DNA of 64,000 nt from Chitinophaga filiformis (GCF_900102545.1 NZ_FNBN01000003.1:423158-487157), one strand, 5' to 3'. Counted from the first letter of the stretch, positions 37,093 through 46,449 are shown. Notes: generated from the sequence alone by a model not told the origin. Numbers and translations are program-made.

Positions 37093-37914
37093 TTAATAAC
37101 TATTTTCTACTACGCTAATACTGCCATCCGCCCGGTAATAGATCCGGCTAAAGGGGGCAGCGCTTTTTATAAGCCATACATTTCCGCCGATGATGCTATG
37201 GTGACCTACCACAGTATCGCCTCCCAGGATGGTGGCGCCGGCATATATAATGACATTGTCTTCAATTGTAGGGTGACGCTTGCTGCGCGCCATATCCTTA
37301 TCCACACTTAATGCACCCAGTGTAACACCCTGGTAGAGTTTTACATTGGCGCCGATAATGGTGGTTTCACCGATCACGATACCGGTACCGTGGTCAATGC
37401 AGAAATAAGGTGCGATCACTGCAGCAGGATGTATATCGATACCGGTACAGCTGTGTGCACGTTCGGTGATCATACGGGGCAGCAGTGGGATCTTGAGCTG
37501 ATGTAATGCATGTGCGATACGGTAAAAGGCGATCGCGTAGAAGCCGGGATAGGCGCGTATCACCTCGTACATACAGGTAGCCGCAGGGTCTCCTTTATAA
37601 ATAGCTTCTGCATCTTTTTTTAGTGCGTCATAAATAACTTCCGCCTGTTCCATAAACTGACGGCTTAGCGCTTCAGCCGATGCCGGCAGCTGTTGTTGCA
37701 TCGGCTGTAACAGGTGCTGCAACTCGGATTGCAGCCCGCTTGCATATTCTTCCAGTAACACAATATCAGCCATCACCTTCCCTGTGTATTCCGGAAAAAG
37801 CCAGTTGATAAAATTGTTGGCAAAGTCGTTCACCGCGCTGGTTGGAGGATAAGCAGTAGCTGCAGCCAGCTGATGCCTCCGCCTTAATTCTTCTAAAAGT
37901 TGTTGCATATCCAA
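37093..37914 (-). CDS. cysE: Serine O-acetyltransferase
   Basis: The 273-residue product has an N-terminal helical domain and a C-terminal left-handed beta-helix with hexapeptide repeats (GIDIHPAAVIAPYFCIDHGTGIVIGETTIIGANVKLYQGVTLGA, then HPTIEDNVIIYAGATILGG). The catalytic histidine lies in IDHGTG. It acetylates serine to O-acetylserine, the substrate of CysM encoded directly downstream. It is the longer, EpsC/SAT-like form found in Bacteroidota. Confidence 0.93.
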   Translation of the reverse strand: MDMQQLLEELRRRHQLAAATAYPPTSAVNDFANNFINWLFPEYTGKVMADIVLLEEYASGLQSELQHLLQPMQQQLPASAEALSRQFMEQAEVIYDALKKDAEAIYKGDPAATCMYEVIRAYPGFYAIAFYRIAHALHQLKIPLLPRMITERAHSCTGIDIHPAAVIAPYFCIDHGTGIVIGETTIIGANVKLYQGVTLGALSVDKDMARSKRHPTIEDNVIIYAGATILGGDTVVGHHSIIGGNVWLIKSAAPFSRIYYRADGSISVVENSY

Positions 37915-38065
37915 GTGAATTACAGGATTGAGGGAAACGATTAATGAAATTACGTATTAATGTCGAGAGTCCATAAAGTTAGTAGACAAATGGCCGATAT
38001 CGGAGATGGGCGCGCCGTTGTTATCTTCATTTTGTTATCTTGGGCGGGGATCAGGTAATTTCCCT

Positions 38066-38073
38066 TAATTTTG
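38066..38073 (+). promoter_or_regulatory. -7 promoter element of the NtrC-like gene
   Basis: TAATTTTG matches TAnnTTTG, 24 nt before the start codon. The best upstream TTG (38040-38042) is spaced 23 nt. Confidence 0.5.
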
Positions 38074-38097
38074 TTCGTTGTTCACTAAAATAATGAT

Positions 38098-39282
38098 ATG
38101 GCCAACATTCTGATAATTGATGACGAAAAAAGCATACGTAAAACGTTGTCTGAGATCCTGAGCTATGAAGGGTATAAAGTAGACGAAGCGGCCGATGGGG
38201 CAGAGGGCTTTAAAATGTTCAAAGAAAAGCAGTACGACGCCATCCTGTGCGACATTAAGATGCCGAAGATGGACGGGCTGGAATTCCTTGAAAAAGCCAA
38301 AGAAACCAATCCGGATGTGCCTATTGTAATGGTGTCAGGACATGGAAATATTGATACGGCCGTAGAAGCAGTAAAGAAGGGCGCCTACGATTACATCTCC
38401 AAGCCGCCGGACCTTAACAGGTTGCTGATCACCCTGCGTAATGCGATGGATAAAAGCACGCTGGTGACAGAAACAAAGACCCTGCGCCGTAAAGTGAACA
38501 AAACACAGGAAATGATCGGCACTTCCGCCCCTATCCTGAAAATAAAGGAAACAATAGAAAAAGTGGCGCCTACAGATGCGCGTGTGCTGGTGACAGGTGA
38601 GAATGGAGTAGGAAAGGAGCTGGTGGCCCGCTGGATACATGAACGCAGTAACCGTGCATCCGGTCCTATCGTGGAGGTGAACTGCGCCGCTATCCCAAGT
38701 GAACTGATTGAAAGTGAGTTGTTTGGACACGAGAAAGGTTCTTTTACATCCGCAGTAAAACAACGTATTGGTAAGTTCGAACAGGCTAATGGCGGTACGC
38801 TGTTCCTGGACGAGATCGGGGATATGAGCCTGAGCGCACAGGCAAAAGTACTGAGAGCGCTGCAGGAAGGAAAGATCACCCGCGTGGGTGGCGATAAGGA
38901 AATCAGCGTCGATGTACGTGTGGTAGCTGCCACCAACAAAGACCTGCTGAAGGAAGTGGAAGAGAAGAACTTCCGCCTTGACCTTTATCACCGTCTCAGT
39001 GTGATCCTGATCCATGTGCCTTCCCTGAACGATCGCCGGGATGATATTCCGCTACTGGTGGAGCACTTCCTGGAAAGCGCCTGCCAGGAATATGGTATGG
39101 CGAAAAAGACCATCGATAAGGAAGCCATGAAGGCTTTACAACAGCACAACTGGTCTGGTAATATCCGGGAACTGGGCAACGTGGTAGCCCGTCTTGTGAT
39201 CCTCTCGGGCAAAACGATCATGGCAGACGATGTGTATGATTATGTACTGCCGGCCAGGGACAAAAAGAAAGTAAACGCTTAG
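38098..39282 (+). CDS. NtrC-like response regulator lacking a C-terminal HTH
   Basis: 394 residues. A receiver domain (1-120, phosphorylation Asp in ILCDIKMPKMDG, Lys in YISKPPD) is joined to a sigma-54-type AAA+ domain with Walker A GENGVGKE, Walker B GGTLFLDEIGD, and an arginine-finger region (LYHRLSVILIHVPSL, NWSGNIRELGNVV). The sigma-54 contact loop usually written GAFTGA reads GSFTSA, and the protein ends about 20 residues after the AAA+ domain with no Fis-type DNA-binding helix-turn-helix. It may activate sigma-54 from solution or act otherwise. No histidine kinase gene is adjacent. Confidence 0.93.
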   Translation: MANILIIDDEKSIRKTLSEILSYEGYKVDEAADGAEGFKMFKEKQYDAILCDIKMPKMDGLEFLEKAKETNPDVPIVMVSGHGNIDTAVEAVKKGAYDYISKPPDLNRLLITLRNAMDKSTLVTETKTLRRKVNKTQEMIGTSAPILKIKETIEKVAPTDARVLVTGENGVGKELVARWIHERSNRASGPIVEVNCAAIPSELIESELFGHEKGSFTSAVKQRIGKFEQANGGTLFLDEIGDMSLSAQAKVLRALQEGKITRVGGDKEISVDVRVVAATNKDLLKEVEEKNFRLDLYHRLSVILIHVPSLNDRRDDIPLLVEHFLESACQEYGMAKKTIDKEAMKALQQHNWSGNIRELGNVVARLVILSGKTIMADDVYDYVLPARDKKKVNA

Positions 39283-39289
39283 TAATATC

Positions 39290-39323
39290 AGGGCTATCCA
39301 TCGAAAGCGGGTAGCCCTTTTTC
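39290..39323 (+). terminator. Terminator of the NtrC-like gene
   Basis: AGGGCTA (39290-39296) and TAGCCCT (39312-39318) with a loop that can pair further (CC/GG), followed by TTTTTC. Confidence 0.7.
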
Positions 39324-39336
39324 ATGTTATTGACCT

Positions 39337-39993
39337 ATGAACAAGCATGTGTACCTGATCAGTGGTATGGGAGCTGATGAAAGGATCTTCAGGAACCTTA
39401 GTTTCCCCGGGGAATATACCGTTCATTACCTGGATTGGCTGACGCCCGAGCCACAGGAGACTTTTCCCGCCTATGCAGCCCGGATGGCTGCCAGGATGGA
39501 ACATGAAGATGTCACATTATTGGGCGTCTCTTTTGGCGGCATGCTGGCCCTGGAAATAGCCCGGCAAAGACCCATACAGAAAGTAATCCTCATCAGCAGT
39601 ATTAAAAATACCGGAGAAAAGCCTCCTTACCTGGCCTGGGTAAGAAAAACAGGTCTGCTGCATTTGCTGCGGTTACCGGATGCAATCATTTTCACCCGCA
39701 GAAAAGGACTGGTAAAGCTTTTCCTGAATGCTGAAACGGCTGAAGAACAGGAACTGCTGGCTGAGTATATGAATAAAACGGCCTATGGTTACCTTCGCTG
39801 GGGGATCCGGACGGTGGTGAACTGGCAGAACGACTTTATTCCGGCCTCACTGGTACATATCCATGGCGGCAAGGACAGGACTTTCCCTTCAAAGCTTATT
39901 AAAGCCGATTATATAATTCCCACAGGTGGTCACTTTATGGTGTATAACCGTGCTACAGAAATCAATGAGATCCTGAGAAAGGAGCTGCAATAA
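39337..39993 (+). CDS. Alpha/beta hydrolase-fold protein
   Basis: 218 residues with a nucleophile elbow GVSFGGML (Ser near residue 66), an early HVYLISGMGADERIF strand-loop that forms the oxyanion region, an acid in GGKDRTFP and a C-terminal histidine in TGGHFMV. The catalytic triad is therefore complete. Substrate unknown; esterase or thioesterase-like. The gene follows the NtrC-like gene with a terminator between, so no operon is implied. Confidence 0.8.
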   Translation: MNKHVYLISGMGADERIFRNLSFPGEYTVHYLDWLTPEPQETFPAYAARMAARMEHEDVTLLGVSFGGMLALEIARQRPIQKVILISSIKNTGEKPPYLAWVRKTGLLHLLRLPDAIIFTRRKGLVKLFLNAETAEEQELLAEYMNKTAYGYLRWGIRTVVNWQNDFIPASLVHIHGGKDRTFPSKLIKADYIIPTGGHFMVYNRATEINEILRKELQ

Positions 39994-40114
39994 AATGCAA
40001 AACTCCTACTGAACCAATTATGTTATATGTAAAAAAGTTTATTTAATCAACCTAATCCCCTTATTTTAGCAAAACTTTTGAACACTATTAATTAGCTTGC
40101 AGAATACAGAATAT

Positions 40115-40122
40115 TATATTTG
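40115..40122 (+). promoter_or_regulatory. -7 promoter element of lepB
   Basis: TATATTTG matches TAnnTTTG and lies 28 nt before the lepB ATG; a TTG is at 40097-40099, with shorter spacing than usual. Confidence 0.5.
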
Positions 40123-40150
40123 ATCTTTTAAATATCTTAAACGAATCTTA

Positions 40151-41329
40151 ATGAACCTGGCTTTTTGGAGAAGAAATAAAGAGGGTCAGCCAAAGAAGAA
40201 ATCTGCCGTTAGAGAGTGGTTTGATGCCGCTATTTTTGCCATCATCGCAGCTACCTTGATACGCACCTTTATTTTTGAGGCCTATACTATCCCAACCCCA
40301 TCTATGGAAAAGACATTGCTGGTAAACGACTTCCTGTTTGTCAGCAAGATCAGTTACGGGCCTCGTATTCCCATGACGCCACTCGCCGTACCTTTTACAC
40401 ACCATACACTGCCTTTCACTAAATATAGCAAAGCTTATTCCGAAGCAGTACATTGGAAATACAGGCGTTTGCCAGGTTTTTCAGACGTTGAACGTTATGA
40501 TGTAGTGGTGTTTAACTTCCCCGAGGGCGATACAGTAGCCCTGGAACAACAGGAGCAGAGCTACTACCAGCTGGTAAGATTTTACGGACGTGATAATGTA
40601 TGGGAACAAAACCATGTTACTTCCCGTCCTGTCGATAAACGTGAGAACTATATTAAACGTTGTATGGCCGTTTCAGGCGATACATTGCAGATCAAAGACG
40701 GTGTTGTTTTCGTGAATGGCGTACAGGCGCCGATCCCACCGGAAAGCGAGCGTACATATTGGGTAAGAACCACTGGCGATCCGCTGAATCCTACCCGTCT
40801 TGATGAACTGAATATCGATCCGTCTCCACGCAGTGTGGACGATTCCAGCACTTTCAGGTATGACCTGACCTCCGGCATGGCCAACCTGCTAAGAACATGG
40901 CCTGCTGTAAAGGAGATCAGACCTTATGTAAAGTCGCCAAGGCAGGATGTACAGGTATTCCCGCATGACACAGCACACTACCAGTGGACAGAACATAACT
41001 TCGGTCCGTTGTATATCCCGCAGAAAGGTGTGACTGTCAACCTGGACAGCACCAATATCGCTTTCTATGACCGTATCATCAGCGTATACGAAGGCAATAA
41101 ACTGGAGGCTAAGAACGGGCAGTTCTACATCAATGGTAAACCTTCCAGTACCTATACCTTCAAAATGGACTACTACTGGATGATGGGGGATAACCGTGAT
41201 AACTCACTGGATTCCCGCTTCTGGGGTTTTGTGCCTGAAGATCATATCGTAGGTAAAGCATGGCTCATCTGGATGAGCTACGGCCATGGCAGCATCCGCT
41301 GGAGCAGGCTGTTTAGAACTATCAAATAA
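40151..41329 (+). CDS. lepB: Signal peptidase I
   Basis: The 392-residue product has an N-terminal membrane helix (WFDAAIFAIIAATLIRTFIFEAY), the catalytic serine in YTIPTPSMEKTLL and the catalytic lysine in RENYIKRCMAVSGDTLQI. The C-terminal signature is MMGDNRDNSLDSRFWGFVPEDHIVGKA. It cleaves signal peptides of the many exported proteins encoded here. A long insertion (about residues 165-330) separates the catalytic core from the final box, as in other Bacteroidota LepB proteins. Confidence 0.96.
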   Translation: MNLAFWRRNKEGQPKKKSAVREWFDAAIFAIIAATLIRTFIFEAYTIPTPSMEKTLLVNDFLFVSKISYGPRIPMTPLAVPFTHHTLPFTKYSKAYSEAVHWKYRRLPGFSDVERYDVVVFNFPEGDTVALEQQEQSYYQLVRFYGRDNVWEQNHVTSRPVDKRENYIKRCMAVSGDTLQIKDGVVFVNGVQAPIPPESERTYWVRTTGDPLNPTRLDELNIDPSPRSVDDSSTFRYDLTSGMANLLRTWPAVKEIRPYVKSPRQDVQVFPHDTAHYQWTEHNFGPLYIPQKGVTVNLDSTNIAFYDRIISVYEGNKLEAKNGQFYINGKPSSTYTFKMDYYWMMGDNRDNSLDSRFWGFVPEDHIVGKAWLIWMSYGHGSIRWSRLFRTIK

Positions 41330-41391
41330 AATGCTCCGGAAGCGCTGTACGCACAGGCTACAATATGCTTCCAGGTTGCTGAAGAATATTC

Positions 41392-41460
41392 AATTACGAA
41401 TTACGCATGACATCCAATTACAAGCACTAACTTGTAATTCGTCATCCGTAATTCGTAATT
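41392..41460. repeat. Long inverted repeat between lepB and cdd
   Basis: The outer arms AATTACGAATTACG (41392-41405) and CGTAATTCGTAATT (41447-41460) match perfectly. The inner arms AATTACAAG (41416-41424) and CTTGTAATT (41431-41439) also match, with a 6-nt loop. The whole can form one hairpin of nearly 70 nt. It has no T-tract and ends 6 nt before the cdd start codon. Confidence 0.8.
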
Positions 41461-41466
41461 TAGTAT

Positions 41467-41952
41467 ATGGACATCCGTAAACACTCTTTTGAATATCACT
41501 CCTTCCATGATAGCGCAGCTTTACCCACTGCAGATCTCCGCTTACTGGAAGAAGCCCGGGAAGTGACTGCCCAGGCCTATGCCCCTTATTCCAACTTTTA
41601 TGTAGGCGCTGCCATTTTACTGGCCAACGGTATTGTGGTGAGAGGAACAAACCAGGAGAACGCTTCTTTCCCTGCCGGCATCTGTGCAGAAAGAGTGGCC
41701 TTATCTACTGCAGCATCCCTCTATCCTGGCGTGCCTATACTCACCATTGCCATCAGCTATCACAATCCTTCCGGAAGTAATGATACGCCCATTTCCCCCT
41801 GCGGCATCTGCCGGCAGACCTTATCAGAATATGAAGGTCGTCAGCAGCAGTCTATCCGGGTCATTATGAGTGGGCAAACGGGGAAAGTGTTCATCCTTCA
41901 GACCGTCAGACACTTGCTGCCATTGGGGTTCTCTGCAGAAGATATGCAATAA
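41467..41952 (+). CDS. cdd: Cytidine deaminase
   Basis: 161 residues of the homotetrameric zinc-dependent type. Zinc and catalytic residues are visible in PAGICAERVALSTA (Cys and the proton-shuttle Glu) and in SPCGICRQTLSEY (two Cys). AYAPYSNFYVGAAILLANG is the substrate-binding lead. It deaminates cytidine and deoxycytidine for pyrimidine salvage. A large hairpin ends just before its start codon and could influence translation. Confidence 0.95.
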   Translation: MDIRKHSFEYHSFHDSAALPTADLRLLEEAREVTAQAYAPYSNFYVGAAILLANGIVVRGTNQENASFPAGICAERVALSTAASLYPGVPILTIAISYHNPSGSNDTPISPCGICRQTLSEYEGRQQQSIRVIMSGQTGKVFILQTVRHLLPLGFSAEDMQ

Positions 41953-41958
41953 ATTTGT

Positions 41959-41966
41959 TATCTTTG
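41959..41966 (+). promoter_or_regulatory. -7 promoter element of the TPR gene
   Basis: TATCTTTG matches TAnnTTTG exactly, directly after the cdd stop, 20 nt before the next ATG. Confidence 0.55.
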
Positions 41967-41986
41967 GGATGTCTCTATGAAACTCT

Positions 41987-42679
41987 ATGTTGAACGTCCG
42001 TGTCTTATGTCCGCTGGTGTGGATGGTTTTATTCGTGCAAGTTGCTATGGCTTTTCCAGGAAATAAATTAAAAGGTCTCTACAGGGAAGGAGTGAACTGC
42101 CGTCATGAAGGCAGATTGCAGGCAGCAAAGAAATGTTTTAATGAAATCCTTCAACAGGACAGCAGCTACTCTGTAGCCTACCTGCAAATGGCAGAGATCC
42201 TGGCGCAGGAAGAGGAATACCATGAAAGCATCCGTTATTACCGGCATTTCCTCCGGTTGGATGAAGAACAGCCATCGTCCTGGTATGCAGTTGGCGTGCT
42301 ATATTTTAATACTAAAGATTTCCATAACGCTGTAGGTGCTTTTGAAAAGGCACAGAAGAAAGGTCATCCTGCTGATGCAGATTATTACCTGCACCTGGGA
42401 ACAGCCTATCTGCATATCCGCCAGGTAGAAAAAGGTGTAAAACACCTGCAATCCTGTCTTGCTTTACGGGAGAACGATCCCAGACCTATGCAGGCGCTGG
42501 GCCACCACTATTTCCTGGCTGGCAACTATGGCGCTGCTATTACTTACTGGGATAAATTAGTGACCATTCAGCCTGAGAATGCTTTTGCACTGTTCATGCT
42601 GGGCAAATCATACATTGGCAATGGAGAGGTGGCAAAAGGGGAGGAGCTGTGTGACAGGGCGCTGGCGGTAACACAATAA
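41987..42679 (+). CDS. Exported TPR-repeat protein
   Basis: The 230-residue product has a short hydrophobic lead (LVWMVLFVQVAMAFPG, a likely signal peptide) followed by about five tetratricopeptide repeats, for example AAKKCFNEILQQDSSYSVAYLQMAEILA, PSSWYAVGVLYFNTKDFHNAVGAFEKAQKKG and AFALFMLGKSYIGNGEVAKGEELCDRAL. TPR domains bind other proteins; a partner is not indicated. The gene has its own promoter and terminator. Confidence 0.8.
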   Translation: MLNVRVLCPLVWMVLFVQVAMAFPGNKLKGLYREGVNCRHEGRLQAAKKCFNEILQQDSSYSVAYLQMAEILAQEEEYHESIRYYRHFLRLDEEQPSSWYAVGVLYFNTKDFHNAVGAFEKAQKKGHPADADYYLHLGTAYLHIRQVEKGVKHLQSCLALRENDPRPMQALGHHYFLAGNYGAAITYWDKLVTIQPENAFALFMLGKSYIGNGEVAKGEELCDRALAVTQ

Positions 42680-42709
42680 TATCATCAGGCAAAAAGATAC
42701 AAAAGAAAG

Positions 42710-42737
42710 AAGCTCCCGGAGAGGGAGCTTTTCGTTT
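42710..42737. terminator. Terminator between the TPR gene and argS
   Basis: AAGCTCCC (42710-42717) and GGGAGCTT (42723-42730) with T-rich flanks on both strands, between convergent genes. Confidence 0.8.
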
Positions 42738-42754
42738 TATAAGACAGTACGTTA

Positions 42755-44683
42755 TTACATTCTTTCAGGTACATCAATACCCAGCAGCTTCATACTCTTC
42801 GCGATCGTTCTTGCTGTGAGCATAACGATCTGTGTACGGAGTTTCTGCTTTTCCGGCGTTTCTGCATCCTGTACGGAGTAAGTATACTTACCTTCCACTT
42901 TCTCTGCATAGAAGGAGTTGAACTGTTGTGCAAGCTGGAACACATAGTTAGCGATCACAGAAGGGCTCATTTCTTTCAGGGCTTCTTCCAGCACGCTTTC
43001 ATATTGCTCGTTCAGCAGGATCAGTTCTTTCTCCAGCGGCAGTAAGCTGCCCTTATGACAGTAGCCTTCCAGTTTATCAGCGTCAGGTGCTATCTCACGT
43101 AAAATGGATTTGATACGGGCATGCGCATACTGAACGAATACGCTTGTGAAGCCATGAAGGTCAATAGACTCTCTCGGATCGAATACCATTCTCTTTTTAG
43201 GGTCTACACGCAGCAGGAAAAATTTCATGGCGCCGATACCCAGCATGTTGTAAAGCGCTTGCAGATCTTCTGCGGGCATATCTTTCAGCTTACCGGAATT
43301 GGCGGTCTGTTCTGCCGCTGCACCAATAGTTTCATCGATCAGGTCATCAGCATCCACAACGGTACCCTCACGGCTCTTCATGCGGCCATGTGGCAGTTCC
43401 ACCATACCATAGGAAAGATGGAAGATACCATCGGCACAAGGCTCCTGCAGTTTCTTCAGGATCAGCTGCAGCACTTTGAAGTGATAGTTCTGTTCATCGG
43501 CTACCACATAGATGCTTTGTTCCATCTGGTAGTCGTCGTATTTAAGACGGGCAGTACCGAGATCCTGTGTCATATATACAGAGGTACCATCGCCACGTAA
43601 CAATAATTTCTCATCCAGACCGTCAGCAGTCAGATCTATCCAGATAGAGTTGTCTGGCTTCTTAAACAGTACACCTTTAGCCAGTCCTTCTTCTACCAGG
43701 TCTTTACCCAGCAGGTATGTCTCGCTTTCATAGTACATTTTATCAAAGTCGATACCCAGACGTTTGTAGGTTTCATCGAAACCCTTGTACACCCAGTTGT
43801 TCATAGTGCTCCAGAGGTGCCGTACTTCATGATTACCTGCTTCCCATTGCTGCAGCATGATCTGCGCCTGCTGCATGATCTCTGTCTGCTTACGGGACAG
43901 TTCCTTGATCTCATCATTCAGTTTGGAGAGTTTCTCCTCATCGGCCTTTATTTCAGGCTTATGGAACAGGGTAACCAGCTTCTCTATACGTTCCAGGTCT
44001 GCACCCTGGAAGTCTTTGAAGTCGTTTTCAAGTGCGCGGGCTATGATAGGTTCTGTCTGTTCTTTCAGAATGGTTTCAAACTTTACATAGTAGTCGCCTA
44101 CCAGGTGGTCGCCTTTGATACCGGTTGATTCGGGTGTATCTCCATGGGCAAAGAGCTGCCATGCCAGCATAGATTTACAGATATGGATACCCCGGTCATT
44201 CACCAGGTTGGCCTTGATCACTTCATAACCGTTCGCTTTCAGGATCTCTGCAATCGAATAGCCGAGGAAGTTATTACGTAGGTGACCCAGGTGCAAAGGT
44301 TTATTGGTATTGGGGGAGGAGTATTCCACCATTACTTTTTTCCCGTTGGAAGGCTTCTTACCGATGTTACGGTTATTGAAGTGTTGCTGCAGGTACTGTG
44401 CCCAGTACTGTTCAGCGATCTGCAGGTTCAGGAAGCCTTTGATCACATTGTAGCCAGTCACGAGGTCGGGGTTATGCGCTACAAGGTATTTACCCAGTTG
44501 ATCAGCAGTTTCTTCCGGTTTTAAGCGACTGAACTTAGTGAAGGGGAATACCAGTACGGTATATTCACCTTCGAATTCAGGTTTGGTAGTATTGATCGCA
44601 ATGTCCTTTGCGGGAATTGTCTGTTCGTAAAGCGCCTGGATTGCTGCGGCGGCAGCAGATCTGATGGATTGTACAACACTCAT
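42755..44683 (-). CDS. argS: Arginyl-tRNA synthetase
   Basis: 642 residues of class I synthetase. The N-terminal Add1-type domain leads to SSPNTNKPLHLGHLRNNFLG, whose HLGH is the HIGH motif. The catalytic core includes VYMTQDLGTARLKYD and the KMSKS-like region GRMKSREGTVVDADDL. The C-terminal anticodon-binding domain (LPLEKELILLNEQYESVLEEAL) ends in LLGIDVPERM, the usual ArgS tail. It charges tRNA-Arg. Confidence 0.97.
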   Translation of the reverse strand: MSVVQSIRSAAAAAIQALYEQTIPAKDIAINTTKPEFEGEYTVLVFPFTKFSRLKPEETADQLGKYLVAHNPDLVTGYNVIKGFLNLQIAEQYWAQYLQQHFNNRNIGKKPSNGKKVMVEYSSPNTNKPLHLGHLRNNFLGYSIAEILKANGYEVIKANLVNDRGIHICKSMLAWQLFAHGDTPESTGIKGDHLVGDYYVKFETILKEQTEPIIARALENDFKDFQGADLERIEKLVTLFHKPEIKADEEKLSKLNDEIKELSRKQTEIMQQAQIMLQQWEAGNHEVRHLWSTMNNWVYKGFDETYKRLGIDFDKMYYESETYLLGKDLVEEGLAKGVLFKKPDNSIWIDLTADGLDEKLLLRGDGTSVYMTQDLGTARLKYDDYQMEQSIYVVADEQNYHFKVLQLILKKLQEPCADGIFHLSYGMVELPHGRMKSREGTVVDADDLIDETIGAAAEQTANSGKLKDMPAEDLQALYNMLGIGAMKFFLLRVDPKKRMVFDPRESIDLHGFTSVFVQYAHARIKSILREIAPDADKLEGYCHKGSLLPLEKELILLNEQYESVLEEALKEMSPSVIANYVFQLAQQFNSFYAEKVEGKYTYSVQDAETPEKQKLRTQIVMLTARTIAKSMKLLGIDVPERM

Positions 44684-44714
44684 GCTGATAAACGGTTAAT
44701 GCCAAAAGTAACGT

Positions 44715-44722
44715 CAAAGGTA
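44715..44722 (-). promoter_or_regulatory. -7 promoter element of argS
   Basis: TACCTTTG on the minus strand matches TAnnTTTG, with a leader of about 25-30 nt to the argS ATG. Confidence 0.5.
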
Positions 44723-44766
44723 TAAAAAATCCGGTGGGGAGCCCGGGAGAGGGAATAATATAATAC

Positions 44767-44801
44767 AGAAAAAAGGGCCGGCAACAAAACTGCCAGCCCT
44801 T
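44767..44801 (-). terminator. Terminator of the OmpA-family gene
   Basis: On the minus strand AAGGGCTGGCA and TGCCGGCCCTT pair with one G-U, followed by TTTT. It lies 25 nt after the stop of the OmpA-family gene. Confidence 0.8.
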
Positions 44802-44825
44802 ACAGGGTTTTATGGATGTTGAGTA

Positions 44826-46172
44826 TTAATATATGGTAAACTCTACTCGTCTGTTTTTCTGCTTACCAGCCTTTGTTTTGTTGCTGGCGATTGGCTGGGT
44901 GGAACCGTAACCTACCGCTTCAATCCTGGATGGATTTGCACCCTGGTTCACCAGGTACTGTTTTACAGATTCTGCCCGGTCTTTGGAGAGGGCCATATTT
45001 TTCGTTGCATTGCCCACATTGTCTGTATGACCGCCCAGTTTCAGGCTGAATCCCCTGGTCTTGAGCATTTCTGCCAGCCGGTCAAGAGATGCATAAGAGC
45101 TGGGTTTAATGCTGGATTTGCCGGTTTCAAACTCGAGGTTCTGGATGGCATTTTTAACGATCCGGCGGTCTTCATCGGTGATAATTACCTGGGTGGGTGC
45201 AGGTGGTTTAGTCTCTACTTTCGGCAGTTCGCAGCCACTGCCATCTACTTTACTGCCGGATGCTGTGCCGGGACATTTATCAAAGTAGTCAGATACGCCA
45301 TCACCGTCTGCATCGGCCAGCAGTTTATTCACGTCTGCACTCAGGCGGACATTTTCAGCATGGCTGGTTTCCAGTTCACGCTGCAGGTTGGCCTTTTGCG
45401 TTGCCAGTTCATCATACATCACCTTTGCAGGGTTCTGCCAGTTCAGCTGTGCTTTATTACGTGGACCCAGCGGGAATTCCAGTCCGGCGTAACCGTAGGA
45501 ATATTTGTCTTTATTAGGCCCGTAGTTAAATCCGTCCAGGTTATCCCCATCTAAATAATGCATGGTATATCCCAGGTCCAGGTTCACCGCTTCGGAGAGT
45601 TTAAACTTCAACCCTGCGCCTATAGGCACATAGAACTCGGTGATGCTTCCGTTCTTTTTATAGTCCACCAGGTTATCTCCGGGTGTTGCGCTGATCTTTG
45701 GTGAATAGTTTGCCAGTCCTGCACCGCCGGACAGGTATATCTGTATGGCATTTTTTCTGTACATCCAGTTGATGGTGGCCACATTGACAACCGCATTCAG
45801 GCTGCCAGACCACTTCAGTTTGGTTTCAAACTGGTCTAAGGAACGGTTGGGTTCTTTTTCGTTCCCCAATTTGCGGTCATTATTGCCTGCCAGCTTGCCA
45901 CCTACATAGTCTGCCCGGATACCCAGGGAGTGTAAAATCTGCCATTTTACATAGGCGCCATAGCCGACCTGAGCTTTCCATTTTGTGAAATCATTACTCC
46001 CGCCGGTAGGAGCAACCGCAGCCAGCAGGCCTCCGTTGACGCCAACTGACCAACGTCTGTAGCCAGGGCCATCAGTAAAAATAGGGCCGGTTACAGTGGT
46101 CTGAGCAATACTGCATAGTGGAGTGAAAAAGGCCAGCATACACGCTGCCCGGAAGAATGAGGTGTTTTTCAT
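44826..46172 (-). CDS. OmpA-family outer-membrane protein with thrombospondin type 3 repeat
   Basis: 448 residues: signal peptide (CMLAFFTPLCSIAQ), an N-terminal beta-barrel (WSVGVNGGLLAAVAP, VKWQILHSLGIRADYVGG), a calcium-binding-type repeat DADGDGVSDYFDKCPG, and a C-terminal OmpA/MotB domain that binds peptidoglycan (LEFETGKSSIKPSSYASLDRLAEML, GHTDNVGNATKNMALSKDRAESVKQYL). It links the outer membrane to the cell wall. An ATG two codons upstream (46178) is an alternative start. Confidence 0.93.
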   Translation of the reverse strand: MKNTSFFRAACMLAFFTPLCSIAQTTVTGPIFTDGPGYRRWSVGVNGGLLAAVAPTGGSNDFTKWKAQVGYGAYVKWQILHSLGIRADYVGGKLAGNNDRKLGNEKEPNRSLDQFETKLKWSGSLNAVVNVATINWMYRKNAIQIYLSGGAGLANYSPKISATPGDNLVDYKKNGSITEFYVPIGAGLKFKLSEAVNLDLGYTMHYLDGDNLDGFNYGPNKDKYSYGYAGLEFPLGPRNKAQLNWQNPAKVMYDELATQKANLQRELETSHAENVRLSADVNKLLADADGDGVSDYFDKCPGTASGSKVDGSGCELPKVETKPPAPTQVIITDEDRRIVKNAIQNLEFETGKSSIKPSSYASLDRLAEMLKTRGFSLKLGGHTDNVGNATKNMALSKDRAESVKQYLVNQGANPSRIEAVGYGSTQPIASNKTKAGKQKNRRVEFTIY

Positions 46173-46449
46173 AATCATTCAGGGTTACTCGGTTATTTAA
46201 TTACTTAGCAGGTGATTTAATTACATTAGAGCATTTCGCACGTCGGTTTCGTACGCTTACCATAGAAAACCCCTGTTGCATCTAAATTGTTCATTATTAA
46301 TCTTATTAAACGTGTGGGAAGAGAAGGTGGCGGTAAACTGACACAAAAGACTGACATATTTGCATGCTTCGTCCATTGGCATAATCATTGACATTTGCTT
46401 CCTCGGAGACAAAATCTATCTACAACTACAAGCGAGAATAATAACAATT

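Noticed and set aside
46360..46449. Upstream extension of dnaK (30 extra residues)
   Set aside because: The conserved DnaK N-terminus begins at ATG 46450; the extension is only an open frame without family support.
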